Of a DNA stretch of 64,000 nt, positions 17,938 through 26,621 are shown in pieces. How positions within the stretch are numbered: the stretch's first letter is position 1; each line of letters starts with the position of its first letter. Made by a program: the position numbers and the translations under genes. This DNA is from Anabaena sp. PCC 7108 (GTDB lineage Bacteria; Cyanobacteriota; Cyanobacteriia; Cyanobacteriales; Nostocaceae). The notes beneath the pieces were generated by a model. That model searched no databases. It saw only the letters and a list, made by a program, of their open reading frames with translations, and had not been told where the DNA came from. The DNA is taken from positions 4,270,356 through 4,334,355 of the forward strand of contig NZ_KB235896.1 of NCBI RefSeq assembly GCF_000332135.1. The letters are read 5' to 3'.

Positions 17938-19239
17938 TTATTTTTTACTAAAAACTGTATTTTGATGAGCATAATTCAAATTATGCTGATATTCAATTAT
18001 CTTTTTCTGGGCAACTGGATAATGAATACTAGAAACTGGAATAGTTTGCATTAATTTTATAGCTTGTTGCCAACTATTAACAACTTTCTGCCATCCCTGT
18101 AAAGATTTTGCTGTTTGGGTAAGATTAGCAGCATATATAGCTGCATTCACAGCTTGACGAAAATTATCAGATTGGGAATCAAAACTAAATTTAAGATTTG
18201 TGATTGCTGAAGATAAAGGCCAAAGTTTAATAGTTGCGTCTGCACTACCACTGACAAGAATCTGTTGATTAGGACTGAAAGCTAAAGACCAAACTGCTTT
18301 TTTATGACCCTTAAGCGTATTAATTAATTTGCCATTTCCTACATTCCATAATTTAATAGTATGATCATAACTACCACTGGCTAAAGTATGTCCATCAGGA
18401 CTAAAAACTACAGAATAGACGGCTTTATTATGTCCTGTCAAAGAGTGACTTAATTCTCCAGTTTGGATATTCCATAGTCTAATAGTATGATCAGAACTAC
18501 CACTAGCCAGATATTTACCATCAGGACTAAAAGCTATAGACCAAATTGCTTGTTCATGTGCTGCTAAAGGTATTCTAATTTTTCCTGTAGGAATATGCCA
18601 AAGCATGATTTTACCACTTTCCCCAGCACTAGCCAATATTTTGCCATCTGGGCTAATAGCAACTGTTCTAATTTCATCTGATTTTTGAAAAGTGCGGACA
18701 ATTTCACCAGTTTCTAGATTCCATAGTTTAACAGTTTTGTCCCAGCTACTACTAGCCAATATTTTGCCATTTGGGCTAAATGCAACAGATTTCACATCAT
18801 CTGAATGTCCAGATAAAGTCCGAATTAATTTCCCTGTTTGCAAACTCCAAAGCTTAATATTGTGATCCCAACTACCACTAGCTATGATTTGGCTATCGGG
18901 GCTAATAGCTACGGAATTGACTGAATTGCCATGTCCACAAAGCTTGTGAGTGATTTTACCTGTTTGTATATTCCAGACATCAATGTCTTTATTAAGATTA
19001 CCATTAACTATGGTTTTTCCATCTGGGCTAATAGCTACAGAATAAACACGCAAACCCTTATTAATATTAAGAGTTTGATTATTTGACTCAATTGTATTTA
19101 TAGTATTTTGACTATTCATATTTAAATTGAATTTAACTAAACCTAAGAGACCCAGGCTTAGTAATATAAAAAATTCGCAATTGCAAACCATTTTATAAGT
19201 AAAATATTTAAGATTCGCAGCAGAAGATATTTTTTCCAT
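17938..19239 (-). CDS. Seven-bladed WD40 repeat protein
   Basis: A 433-residue protein. A hydrophobic segment near residues 22-38 (FFILLSLGLLGLVKF) suggests a membrane anchor or uncleaved signal. Seven WD40 repeats follow, each ending in a variant of LWNIQTG and starting with a variant of V.SVAFSPDG. The C-terminal 100 residues are helical, with a W.QAI.L...IP...I.Y..A..K motif seen in cyanobacterial TPR-like tails. WD40 propellers are scaffolds; the partner is not known. It lies in a same-strand run of iron genes, 46 bp after the ferric-reductase-like gene, suggesting co-transcription. Confidence 0.85.
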   Translation of the reverse strand: MEKISSAANLKYFTYKMVCNCEFFILLSLGLLGLVKFNLNMNSQNTINTIESNNQTLNINKGLRVYSVAISPDGKTIVNGNLNKDIDVWNIQTGKITHKLCGHGNSVNSVAISPDSQIIASGSWDHNIKLWSLQTGKLIRTLSGHSDDVKSVAFSPNGKILASSSWDKTVKLWNLETGEIVRTFQKSDEIRTVAISPDGKILASAGESGKIMLWHIPTGKIRIPLAAHEQAIWSIAFSPDGKYLASGSSDHTIRLWNIQTGELSHSLTGHNKAVYSVVFSPDGHTLASGSYDHTIKLWNVGNGKLINTLKGHKKAVWSLAFSPNQQILVSGSADATIKLWPLSSAITNLKFSFDSQSDNFRQAVNAAIYAANLTQTAKSLQGWQKVVNSWQQAIKLMQTIPVSSIHYPVAQKKIIEYQHNLNYAHQNTVFSKK

Positions 19240-19284
19240 AATGAATCCTTTTATTGTGTGAGATAAAATTGTGTTTTAAATTAC

Positions 19285-19815
19285 CTATTTTTTGGCTTGT
19301 TGATAATATTGTTTTTGGTACTCTATCCAGCGTCTTTTTAAGAATAAAGCAATAATTGCTGTCATACATATTAATTCTACTGGAGTTAAAAGATTCCAAT
19401 GACCAGACATTTTTTCTTGAATATGCCAGAATAAGAAAAATATAGCTGTGTAGGTTAACTGATGTAACCGTCGCCAGTTTTTCTTCAATTTTTTCACACT
19501 CCAATCATTGGAAGTAAATGCAAGTAAAGCAAATATAATTAATGATGCCGTTCCTTCTACAGAGATGCTATAAGTTTGTAAATCAAATAAATCTACATTT
19601 CTTTTAATTACTATTAAAACTACATGAACTAAAGCTACTAAAAAAGCTAAAATGCCTAATTGGCGACGATATTTCAATAAATTAGCTATGAATTTTGCTT
19701 TTTTGAAGACTGGAAAACCTATTCTTAAAGAACTAGGCAGCAAAGTTAAAATATAAGCCAATAATGATAAAAACCCTAAGAAATTAGCAGGAGATATTGA
19801 AGAATCAATTGACAT
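19285..19815 (-). CDS. Ferric-reductase-like transmembrane protein
   Basis: A 176-residue integral membrane protein with about five helices. Histidines near helix centres (LVALVHVVLIV, RRLHQLTY, FLFWHIQEK) fit the bis-heme b ligands of the ferric-reductase-like transmembrane domain (FRE/MsrQ type). It has no FAD/NAD domain of its own, so electrons must come from a partner or quinol. MsrQ-like function in methionine-sulfoxide repair is the main alternative, but no msrP is next to it, while a multicopper oxidase and FTR1 are. A Fur-box-like site lies 94 bp upstream. Confidence 0.72.
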   Translation of the reverse strand: MSIDSSISPANFLGFLSLLAYILTLLPSSLRIGFPVFKKAKFIANLLKYRRQLGILAFLVALVHVVLIVIKRNVDLFDLQTYSISVEGTASLIIFALLAFTSNDWSVKKLKKNWRRLHQLTYTAIFFLFWHIQEKMSGHWNLLTPVELICMTAIIALFLKRRWIEYQKQYYQQAKK

Positions 19816-19908
19816 ATATGGAGGGCTTTTTTATGTTACAAAACAACTTGATGAGTAAAGAAAGATGCAATTTTTACTAGTTATATACTCTAGAAGTTTT
19901 AGATCAAA

Positions 19909-19923
19909 TGATAAAAATTATCA
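19909..19923. promoter_or_regulatory. Fur-box-like inverted repeat
   Basis: TGATAAAAATTATCA matches the 7-1-7 Fur consensus TGATAATnATTATCA at all but one informative position and is a perfect 6-3-6 dyad. It lies between the multicopper oxidase stop and the ferric-reductase-like start, so it would control the latter and perhaps the genes after it. Binding is inferred. Confidence 0.6.
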
Positions 19924-19967
19924 ATATATAAACAAAAAAATAGGTTTAATATTTGATGACTAGGGAT

Positions 19968-20993
19968 TTAGGTTTGCTTCACGGGGTTTTTGGAGTCCTT
20001 TGCAGCTATGACTTCAAATTGACCCATACATCCGTTTTCAGCCACAGCATCTTGGTGCGGATGAAACATATACTTACCCGGATACCGAAAAGCAAATTCT
20101 AAAATGTGCCTTTCTGCTACACCCATTGTTAAAACATCCGTTTTTTCACTGGGAGTCATAGTCATCCCGGAACGATAAACATCAAAGAAATTAGCGTGGA
20201 GGTGAAACGTCACAGCGGGGTCAAATTCAATAATATTCAGAATATATAACCGAATTAACTGATTTTGGTAAATTTGGATGGGATGATGCATATAATGATG
20301 CGGCACACCATTAAAAGCATAATATTCATTCCGGTTATCATCATTTACATCATACCCAGACATGATTAAAACAATTTCATCAGCGGGAGGACGGGGTTTA
20401 GGAGGATCAATAATAAACATTCCATATAAACCCTTAGCAATGTGACGGGTAACTGGGGCAATATGACAGTGATATAAATGAACGCCATAGGGTTCGGCAT
20501 CAAATTCGTAAATTGTCGCTTTACCGTTACTGATTGGACGTATCCCATCCATTTCCGAGGGATGAACGCCATGGAAATGCAGAGAATGGGAATGTCCAGC
20601 ATTATTGAGAAAAAGTATTCTTACTCTTTCCCCTTCTTTTGCCCGTAGTGTTGGACCAGGAATACGCCCGTTTAAATTCCAAATGTTATAAGAGACAGCA
20701 CTATTCAGCTGAATGGTGGAAGTACCAGCGGTTAACTGAAATTCGCGGACTGTGCGCCCATTTTCCTGCTTAATTGTCCCATAATCAAAATCTCGTAATA
20801 CTTGCATAGGGTTAGTAGCACCATCCGATGTTGCCATTTCCATCGGTGGTACTCTGACGCTGGCATGATTTTTGCTATTCAACATCTGCCAAATTGCCCC
20901 CGCACCAATGACTCCAGCCCCGGAAACTCCCAGTTTCAGCAGTTGGCGACGACTCCAAATTTTATCTTTACTGAGAGTAAAGTTGTCAGACAT
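19968..20993 (-). CDS. Two-domain multicopper oxidase, Tat-exported (putative ferroxidase)
   Basis: About 341 residues from the ATG at 20993. A twin-arginine signal (SRRQLLKLGVSGAG) is followed by two cupredoxin domains. Copper motifs: HSHSLHFHGVH, HLYHCHIAPVTRH, HLHANFFDVY and MFHPHQDAVAENGCMGQFEV. The HCH and HxH pairs fit type 1 and type 2/3 sites. The protein is short compared with three-domain laccases (about 500 residues). Oxidation of Fe(II) to Fe(III) for FTR1 is inferred from the gene order; other substrates are possible. An upstream start at 21041 would add 16 residues ahead of the Tat signal. The 306-bp gap to cbtB is the divergent promoter region. Confidence 0.85.
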   Translation of the reverse strand: MSDNFTLSKDKIWSRRQLLKLGVSGAGVIGAGAIWQMLNSKNHASVRVPPMEMATSDGATNPMQVLRDFDYGTIKQENGRTVREFQLTAGTSTIQLNSAVSYNIWNLNGRIPGPTLRAKEGERVRILFLNNAGHSHSLHFHGVHPSEMDGIRPISNGKATIYEFDAEPYGVHLYHCHIAPVTRHIAKGLYGMFIIDPPKPRPPADEIVLIMSGYDVNDDNRNEYYAFNGVPHHYMHHPIQIYQNQLIRLYILNIIEFDPAVTFHLHANFFDVYRSGMTMTPSEKTDVLTMGVAERHILEFAFRYPGKYMFHPHQDAVAENGCMGQFEVIAAKDSKNPVKQT

Positions 20994-21299
20994 GAGACTA
21001 ATAGGGATATGGGTATGTGAGAAATTGCGAATGATTTGCAATTAGCTTTAGGTATATTATAAAAATTAGGAATTATTGTCAATAAATTTAAAAAAATAAT
21101 TTTCAGGACTATTCGTGATATATTTATCGGTTTATTTACCGTTAACTGGACAACAGATGATGCTTCCAGCCGGGTAAATGGAATAAGGTGCTAGGATTTT
21201 GACAATGGCTGCTCGTGTGATCAATATCTTGTTGTCACTAAGCGGCAAAATACACTTTAATTTTGATAAATTAGCCCAACTATTTATGGGAGTTGACAA
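20994..21299. promoter_or_regulatory. Divergent intergenic region between multicopper oxidase and cbtB
   Basis: This 306-bp AT-rich stretch probably holds the promoters of both genes. CbtB genes elsewhere often follow a cobalamin riboswitch; I looked for a B12 box and did not find a convincing one. ATTATTGTCAATAAAT near 21071-21087 is a weak dyad only. Confidence 0.4.
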
Positions 21300-21491
21300 A
21301 TGACTGCTTTTGCTCGTACTACAGTATTACAAAAGACTGCGGGTATTACCCTTTCTAAGCCAATACAGGTAACACTTTATATGATGTTATCTTCATTAGT
21401 GATTTGGACTGTGCTTTTCTCTACATATCCGCCAGCGCATAACACAACACACTCAACGCGTCACCATACTTTAGGTGTTGCCTGTCATTAA
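21300..21491 (+). CDS. cbtB: CbtB-like single-helix metal transport subunit
   Basis: A 63-residue protein with one membrane helix (about residues 24-43) and a His-rich tail PPAHNTTHSTRHHTLGVACH. A short single-helix protein ending in a (H)xxxRHxxxxxCH motif is characteristic of CbtB, the small subunit of the putative CbtAB cobalt transporter. No polytopic CbtA with recognisable sequence follows; the next gene encodes a different His-containing membrane protein that may be its partner. Confidence 0.75.
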   Translation: MTAFARTTVLQKTAGITLSKPIQVTLYMMLSSLVIWTVLFSTYPPAHNTTHSTRHHTLGVACH

Positions 21492-21619
21492 ATGATCATA
21501 AAGTAAAGTAGAATTCGGGAGTTTAGGATTTAGGGGCTTGGTTTTAAGCTTTTTACCTAAATTCTGAACTCCATTTACTAAAACTAAAATATTCATTTGC
21601 AGTAAAATTCTAATTTTGT

Positions 21620-22783
21620 ATGAAAAAATATCGCCTGTTTGCTGTTATCAGTGCTGCTTGTATTTGTGTATCAATTTTATATTCTTTAGTAGGGGTTTCT
21701 CAAACTCCTCAATCTCAAATATTACTGTCTACAAACCCACCTTTAGAAAAAATTCTTCCCTTTGAAGCTGGTACAGAAAGGAAACAATCTCCCGTTTATT
21801 TCACATTGCAAGCTGTTGATGCTGGCGGAAAACTGTTAAAAAATGCCTTAATTAAATTACAAATTTCCACACCTCCACGTAATCCTTTATTAACAACAGA
21901 TTTTCCTATAGTTGAGGGAACAAAGTTATTAGAACTGGAGGCGGCTGCACCTAATGGTAAGTTAGAATTTCAGCAGATGTTACCAATTCGCGGTAATTAT
22001 CAAATTCAAGTCAATGTTTCTCCTTTAGTTGCCAATGCTTTTGCGAGTTATCAGCAAACTTTGAATTTGAATGTTAGAGAAAATCCAGTTAAATATAAAT
22101 ATTTTGCGATTGTTGCGGCAATTTTATTATCATTGGGATTGTTGGGAGGTTGGATAATTGGTGGACAAGAGGAACTGAAAGAGGGAGAAATTGCACCGCA
22201 GTCAGTCCGGTTGTTGTTAAGTGCATTAACTGTCGTGGCAATTGTCACTCTATTATTTATTAATATCACGGCAGAAGTTGCAGAAGCTCATGGTGATGCA
22301 CACTCTCATAAAAATGAGAAGATTGCCCCATCAATTAGCCAATCTCAGGGCATGGAAGTCAAGATTATAGGTGATAAACTGGCTACTGTAGGAAAATTAG
22401 CAAATTTATCGGTAGAGGTGAAGGATAGCACTACAGGGGCAGCTATTAAGGATGTCGGATTGCGAGTGAAAGCGATCGCTTTGGAAGATAATTTAACAGT
22501 GTTTGCTTATCAAGGATTTCCTAACCAAGAAGGAAAGTTAACCTGGCAGGAACAATTTTTTGATGGCGCACCTCATAAAGTAGAAGTAGAAGCAATTTCT
22601 CTACCAGAATCTAACCGTCAATTTCCAACAATGAAAGTAGCGCAATCAGTGGAAGTTGAGGGGATTGCACCACCAATTTATATCCGACTAATTGGATTAT
22701 TTTACTTTACGGCAATTGTGGGGATGGGAATGGCGATTGGGTTGTTAATACAGCATCGTATTGGGCAGCACTTCCCAGTGTAA
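21620..22783 (+). CDS. Membrane protein with two extracytoplasmic beta domains and His-rich linker
   Basis: A 387-residue protein, not recognised as a named family. An N-terminal signal or anchor helix is followed by a beta-rich domain (about 40-150), two helices (about 157-178 and 193-215), a His-rich linker (EAHGDAHSHKNEK), a second beta-rich domain that resembles FixH/YtkA-type folds (about 235-345) and a last helix (about 355-378). The His cluster and the cbtB gene 128 bp upstream suggest metal handling. The second domain contains TVGKLANLSVEVKD, like copper-chaperone or Ig-type modules. Function remains open. Confidence 0.7.
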   Translation: MKKYRLFAVISAACICVSILYSLVGVSQTPQSQILLSTNPPLEKILPFEAGTERKQSPVYFTLQAVDAGGKLLKNALIKLQISTPPRNPLLTTDFPIVEGTKLLELEAAAPNGKLEFQQMLPIRGNYQIQVNVSPLVANAFASYQQTLNLNVRENPVKYKYFAIVAAILLSLGLLGGWIIGGQEELKEGEIAPQSVRLLLSALTVVAIVTLLFINITAEVAEAHGDAHSHKNEKIAPSISQSQGMEVKIIGDKLATVGKLANLSVEVKDSTTGAAIKDVGLRVKAIALEDNLTVFAYQGFPNQEGKLTWQEQFFDGAPHKVEVEAISLPESNRQFPTMKVAQSVEVEGIAPPIYIRLIGLFYFTAIVGMGMAIGLLIQHRIGQHFPV

Positions 22784-23015
22784 TGAGGTACAAGAACCCC
22801 ACCCCCAACCCCCTCCCCCTTCGGGTTCACCAGTCGCCTACGGTGGGAAACCCGCCTACAGCGCTGGTTCACCGCAAGCGATGAGGGGGCTATGATGTAG
22901 CTTATAACAAAGGAATCCGCTGTAGGGCAGCAAGTTAGAGGAAATTAAGCACTGAATTAAACAACTTGCTCCTGGTTCCCAAAAAATTACAATCAGCTTT
23001 TCATTTATAGCAATC
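22784..23015. repeat. GC-rich dispersed palindromic repeat
   Basis: Between two convergent genes lies a C-rich tract followed by ACCAG...CTGGT and GGTGGGAAACCCGCC type palindromes (about 22790-22890), a pattern repeated in many Nostocales intergenic regions. No gene is visible. Confidence 0.5.
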
Positions 23016-24662
23016 TCACAAAACTTGAATTAATTGATAATTTTTAATCGTGCCGATAATACGATGAGGTTTAGATAAATCACCAGGTTGAGGTGTATAA
23101 ATCCAAGCATAACTCAAAGCTGGTAATTGAGAAATTGAGTCTACTTGTTTACCATGAATAGGGGTATAGAAGTAAATCAATACTGAATCTTTACCTTCTA
23201 ATTTGGTAGAAAAGATAGGATTGCTTTTGAGAATTGAGGCAATTTCTTGCTGTTGGAAAAAGACTCTAAAACTAGGATTAAAATCACTTAATAACCCTAA
23301 ATTACCAGCAGTAGCTATAGATATCCAACAAGCAATTAACCAACTTGCTATCCAGTATCGAGAAATAAGTAAATTGTTCCTAAAATAGTAACGACTAATC
23401 CAAACTAAAGGCACAATTAAGCAAGCTAAACCCACAAATAAAGCGAGAATTGCATATTTGCGAATGTCAATATTCCCTGCTACCAAAGCTACTACACCAG
23501 CTAAAATAGCTATACTACCTAACACACCAAAACCATAACTAAGATTCCGAGGAAGATATCTCATATTGCTAGAAAAAAGCAATATTTTTGTTTCTTCCTG
23601 TGTTGGTGTAAATTCTTGATTGTAAATTTTTCCCAGCCAATCTAAACCTACAGCCGCAAGCATAGCAATAAAGGGATAAAGATAAAGACTATAGTGAGAT
23701 AAACGAGTGGAAAATAGGCTTATTTCTGTAAATAAAGTCAGAGGAAAACCCACTAATAACAATTGGTAGCGAGGAATTGGATAACGAATTACTAAAGCTA
23801 ATCCTAAAAGGCTGAAAAATAACCAAGGAAAAGATTTTAAAGGCACATTCCAGAAATAGAAAATTATGCCATTTCCCTGTCTTTCATGACTACCTAGTTC
23901 TACCACAAACCCTAATAACTGTCCAAAACTATCACTTCCATAACGCAGCCAGTTAAACCACAACCACATTAAAGTAGGAATTAAACCAACTAAAATTCCC
24001 AAATATAACATGGGGTTGAAAAGATGACGATGACGACGATTCTCACCAATTAAATAAGGTAATAATGCAGTTATCGGTACAACAATCATCAAACTTCTCA
24101 TTAAAAAGCCTAGTCCCAAACTTAACCCAGTAATAAAAACATAAATATAGCGATTTTGTGGATATAATTCAGCTTTGAGTAAGCTGAGAATAGCTATACA
24201 TACTAATAAAATTGTTACTACATCAGGTGTAGATAACCGACAATATTGCAGCCAGAGAAATTCCACACTCAAAATAGCAGCCGTAAGATATGCTATCTTT
24301 TTATCAAGTAAGATTTTTGCTATTTCATATATAACTAATAAACTGAAAATTCCGGCAATCATACTAGGGAGTCGCGCACTAATATCACTGACACCAAATA
24401 ATTTATAAAAAATAGCAATTAACCAATAAAAACCAGGAGTTTTATGATGAGCATTACCCCAAGGAGCTATCCAGTCACCAGAATCAAGCATCTGACGCGC
24501 TCTTCTTGCATACAGTGCTTCATCATGTGCCATGAGGCTATTTTCTCCAGAAGTAAATAGCAATAAAGGCAGTATCCAAATTAATAAATTAAAATAAGGA
24601 AATCTCCTCAGCAAAAGAAGACGCTGCCAAATAGCAGGAAACAATGATGATTTGTACAACAT
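23016..24662 (-). CDS. GT39/ArnT-like integral membrane glycosyltransferase
   Basis: A 548-residue protein with about 11-12 hydrophobic helices and a hydrophilic C-terminal domain. Near the N-terminus is AHDEALYARRARQMLDSGDW, the DE-containing loop that binds the lipid-phosphate sugar donor in the PMT/ArnT (GT39/GT83) superfamily. KTPGFYW and LSTPDVV further on are also typical. It should transfer a sugar from a polyprenyl phosphate donor to an extracytoplasmic acceptor; the acceptor is unknown. It appears monocistronic. Confidence 0.85.
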   Translation of the reverse strand: MLYKSSLFPAIWQRLLLLRRFPYFNLLIWILPLLLFTSGENSLMAHDEALYARRARQMLDSGDWIAPWGNAHHKTPGFYWLIAIFYKLFGVSDISARLPSMIAGIFSLLVIYEIAKILLDKKIAYLTAAILSVEFLWLQYCRLSTPDVVTILLVCIAILSLLKAELYPQNRYIYVFITGLSLGLGFLMRSLMIVVPITALLPYLIGENRRHRHLFNPMLYLGILVGLIPTLMWLWFNWLRYGSDSFGQLLGFVVELGSHERQGNGIIFYFWNVPLKSFPWLFFSLLGLALVIRYPIPRYQLLLVGFPLTLFTEISLFSTRLSHYSLYLYPFIAMLAAVGLDWLGKIYNQEFTPTQEETKILLFSSNMRYLPRNLSYGFGVLGSIAILAGVVALVAGNIDIRKYAILALFVGLACLIVPLVWISRYYFRNNLLISRYWIASWLIACWISIATAGNLGLLSDFNPSFRVFFQQQEIASILKSNPIFSTKLEGKDSVLIYFYTPIHGKQVDSISQLPALSYAWIYTPQPGDLSKPHRIIGTIKNYQLIQVL

Positions 24663-25165
24663 TTGTGGAATACGAGTTGAATATTATTAGCTCTCAGGGC
24701 TTGAATTTAGTTAGGTGATGAAAATCAGTCAAGGAGGCAGGAGGACGAAGGCAGTTTTGCTGGAGGTAATCCCCATAAATAAATTTAGGGGATTTAATAT
24801 AGCATTTCCTAGTCTAATGAAATACAAAATTATCTGCGTTTATCTGCGTCCATCTGTCTTGAAAAGTTTCCTACGCCGGGAAACCCGGCTTCGAGGAACT
24901 TTTCGCTGCGTTTAATTATTACTCCTTGTACCTCACTTGAATGGGAATTGCTATAAGGACGTATTTTTAAGAGCGCTGCGCGTCTCGGAAAAAATATTTT
25001 GATTTTTTGCATAAATAAATTTAGGGGCTTTAAACCCTTTTGGCAGAGGACAAAAATTGTATTTTCTGCCTTCTGCCTTCTGCCTCCTGCCCTCTGCCTT
25101 TCTTCGGTAAGTTAATATACAAAATTAGCACAATTTAGTGAAAGACTTTTCCCACATAGACATTT
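24663..25165. other. Gene-free region with long imperfect hairpin
   Basis: About 500 bases without a supported gene. A hairpin at 24861-24904 pairs GAAAAGTTTCC with GGAACTTTTC and CCGGG with CCCGG. TCTGCCTTCTGCCTCCTGCCC tandem pyrimidine repeats lie at about 25066-25100, before the methyltransferase gene. Confidence 0.55.
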
Positions 25166-25810
25166 ATGCTACTTAGACCCAATCAACGCCTTAAGTTAGA
25201 TGACACCGATGATAAGTTATTTTATGACTATCCGCGCTTTGTTACTCATGTCGATGAAGGTTTTATTCAACAGTTGACAGATTTATATTGTCAGCGACTT
25301 AAACCCAACACCAGAATTTTTGATATGATGAGCAGTTGGGTGTCTCATTTACCAACAGAAATAGAGTTTGATCATGTGGAAGGACATGGACTCAACGCTG
25401 AAGAACTTGCACGTAATCCTCGCTTAAACCATTACTTCGTCCAGAATATCAACGAAAAGCCTCAGCTACCTTTGCCTGATCAAGATTTCGATGCTGTCAT
25501 CAACTGTGTTTCTGTGCAGTATATCCAGTATCCAGAAGCAGTATTTACAGAAATTCACCGCATCCTCAAACCTGGTGGTGTCGCCATTATCAGCTTTTCT
25601 AACCGAATGTTCCATCAAAAGGCGATTCAAGTGTGGCGGGATGTGTCGGAAGCGTCTAGAGTCGAATTAGTTAAGCGTTACTTTGCTTCAGTACCCGGAT
25701 TTACTACTCCAGAAGTGATTGTCAATCAATCAACAGCGCCGAATTTCTTACAATGGTTGGGTATACCAGGAGGAGATCCCTTCTATGCTGTAATTGCTTA
25801 TCGTCAGTAA
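25166..25810 (+). CDS. Class I SAM-dependent methyltransferase
   Basis: A 214-residue protein with a Rossmann-type methyltransferase core. Motif I is unusual (RIFDMMSSWVSHLP); the later motifs are clearer: LPDQDFDAVINCVSVQYI and EIHRILKPGGVAIISFSNR, the post-motif segments of the Methyltransf_11 family. The substrate is not predictable. A C-rich tandem repeat begins right after the stop. Confidence 0.82.
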   Translation: MLLRPNQRLKLDDTDDKLFYDYPRFVTHVDEGFIQQLTDLYCQRLKPNTRIFDMMSSWVSHLPTEIEFDHVEGHGLNAEELARNPRLNHYFVQNINEKPQLPLPDQDFDAVINCVSVQYIQYPEAVFTEIHRILKPGGVAIISFSNRMFHQKAIQVWRDVSEASRVELVKRYFASVPGFTTPEVIVNQSTAPNFLQWLGIPGGDPFYAVIAYRQ

Positions 25811-25932
25811 GACGCGGGGATAGGAGGACGCGGTGACACGGGATAGGAGGACGCGGGGATAGGAGGACGCGGGGATAGGAGGACGCGGGGATAGGGGGAC
25901 GCGGGGATAGGAGGACTCGGTGACACGGGGAG
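25811..25932 (+). repeat. 16-bp GC-rich tandem repeat (GACGCGGGGATAGGAG)
   Basis: About seven copies of a 16-bp unit, with two variants containing GGTGACACGG, begin directly after the methyltransferase stop. Related GCGTC/CCGCGTC arrays are found at 40590-40627 and 42098-42190. It is strikingly GC-rich compared with its surroundings. Confidence 0.9.
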
Positions 25933-26064
25933 TTTTTTACAAAGCTGCGGGAAAATTGGTAATTCTCAATACAAATAATGATCAAAAAGTAAATTTTCCG
26001 GTACAAAACCTACAGCAACGCAGATAATTGCTTCAAACCTTTCACATTTAAGGAGAACCCAAAC

Positions 26065-26574
26065 GTGATTTTATCTCGTGGGCGCAAGATTTTAGCGAGT
26101 TTATTGTTGTGTGTCTTACTACTGACTACAGCTTGTTCTCCAAAAGCACCAAATAGATTTGATCAGGTACAACAGGAAAGCACTAGGCAAAAAAGTGGTC
26201 AGTCTGTTGCTGAAAATGCTACACAGGGTAGTAAATTAAACGCTTTTTTCCCTGATGGGGAAGATGGCTATGATCGAGTTTATACCCAAGAGAAAAAAGG
26301 CTTTTCGGAAGCGAATTTGAAAAAAGACGGCAAGGTTATCGCGCAATTGGCTATTTCTGACACCACTAGCCTACCTGGAGTAGCTTCAAAATATGCCAAC
26401 AGCACCAAGAAAATTGACGGCTATCCCGCAGTGGAACAGGGAAAAACCCAAACTTCTATTTTGGTTGGTAAGTACCAAGTTAAGGTGATTTCTAAAGATC
26501 CATTATTCACTGCAAGCGATCGCGCTGACTGGATCGAGAAATTTGATCTTGATGATCTAGCTAAATTGAAATAA
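26065..26574 (+). CDS. Small lipoprotein, cyanobacterial conserved
   Basis: A 169-residue protein starting at GTG, six bases after AAGGAG. It has a signal peptide with lipobox LTTAC (cysteine near residue 24), then a soluble domain of about 140 residues containing PDGEDGYDRVYTQEKKGFSEA and a C-terminal WIEKFDLDDLAKL. I do not recognise a Pfam family; it is likely an outer- or thylakoid-facing lipoprotein. It precedes the next gene by 47 bp in the same direction and may be co-transcribed with it. Confidence 0.7.
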   Translation: MILSRGRKILASLLLCVLLLTTACSPKAPNRFDQVQQESTRQKSGQSVAENATQGSKLNAFFPDGEDGYDRVYTQEKKGFSEANLKKDGKVIAQLAISDTTSLPGVASKYANSTKKIDGYPAVEQGKTQTSILVGKYQVKVISKDPLFTASDRADWIEKFDLDDLAKLK

Positions 26575-26621
26575 CTGTTACTCTCAACTTCAGATAACCA
26601 ACCTTCAATTAGGAGATTTTT

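Noticed and set aside
19208-19504. Second minus-strand frame overlapping the ferric-reductase-like gene
   Set aside because: It overlaps the better supported frame and lacks hydrophobic or conserved pattern.
20994-21299. Cobalamin riboswitch upstream of cbtB
   Set aside because: No convincing B12 box or conserved core was found, although the gene context made it worth checking.
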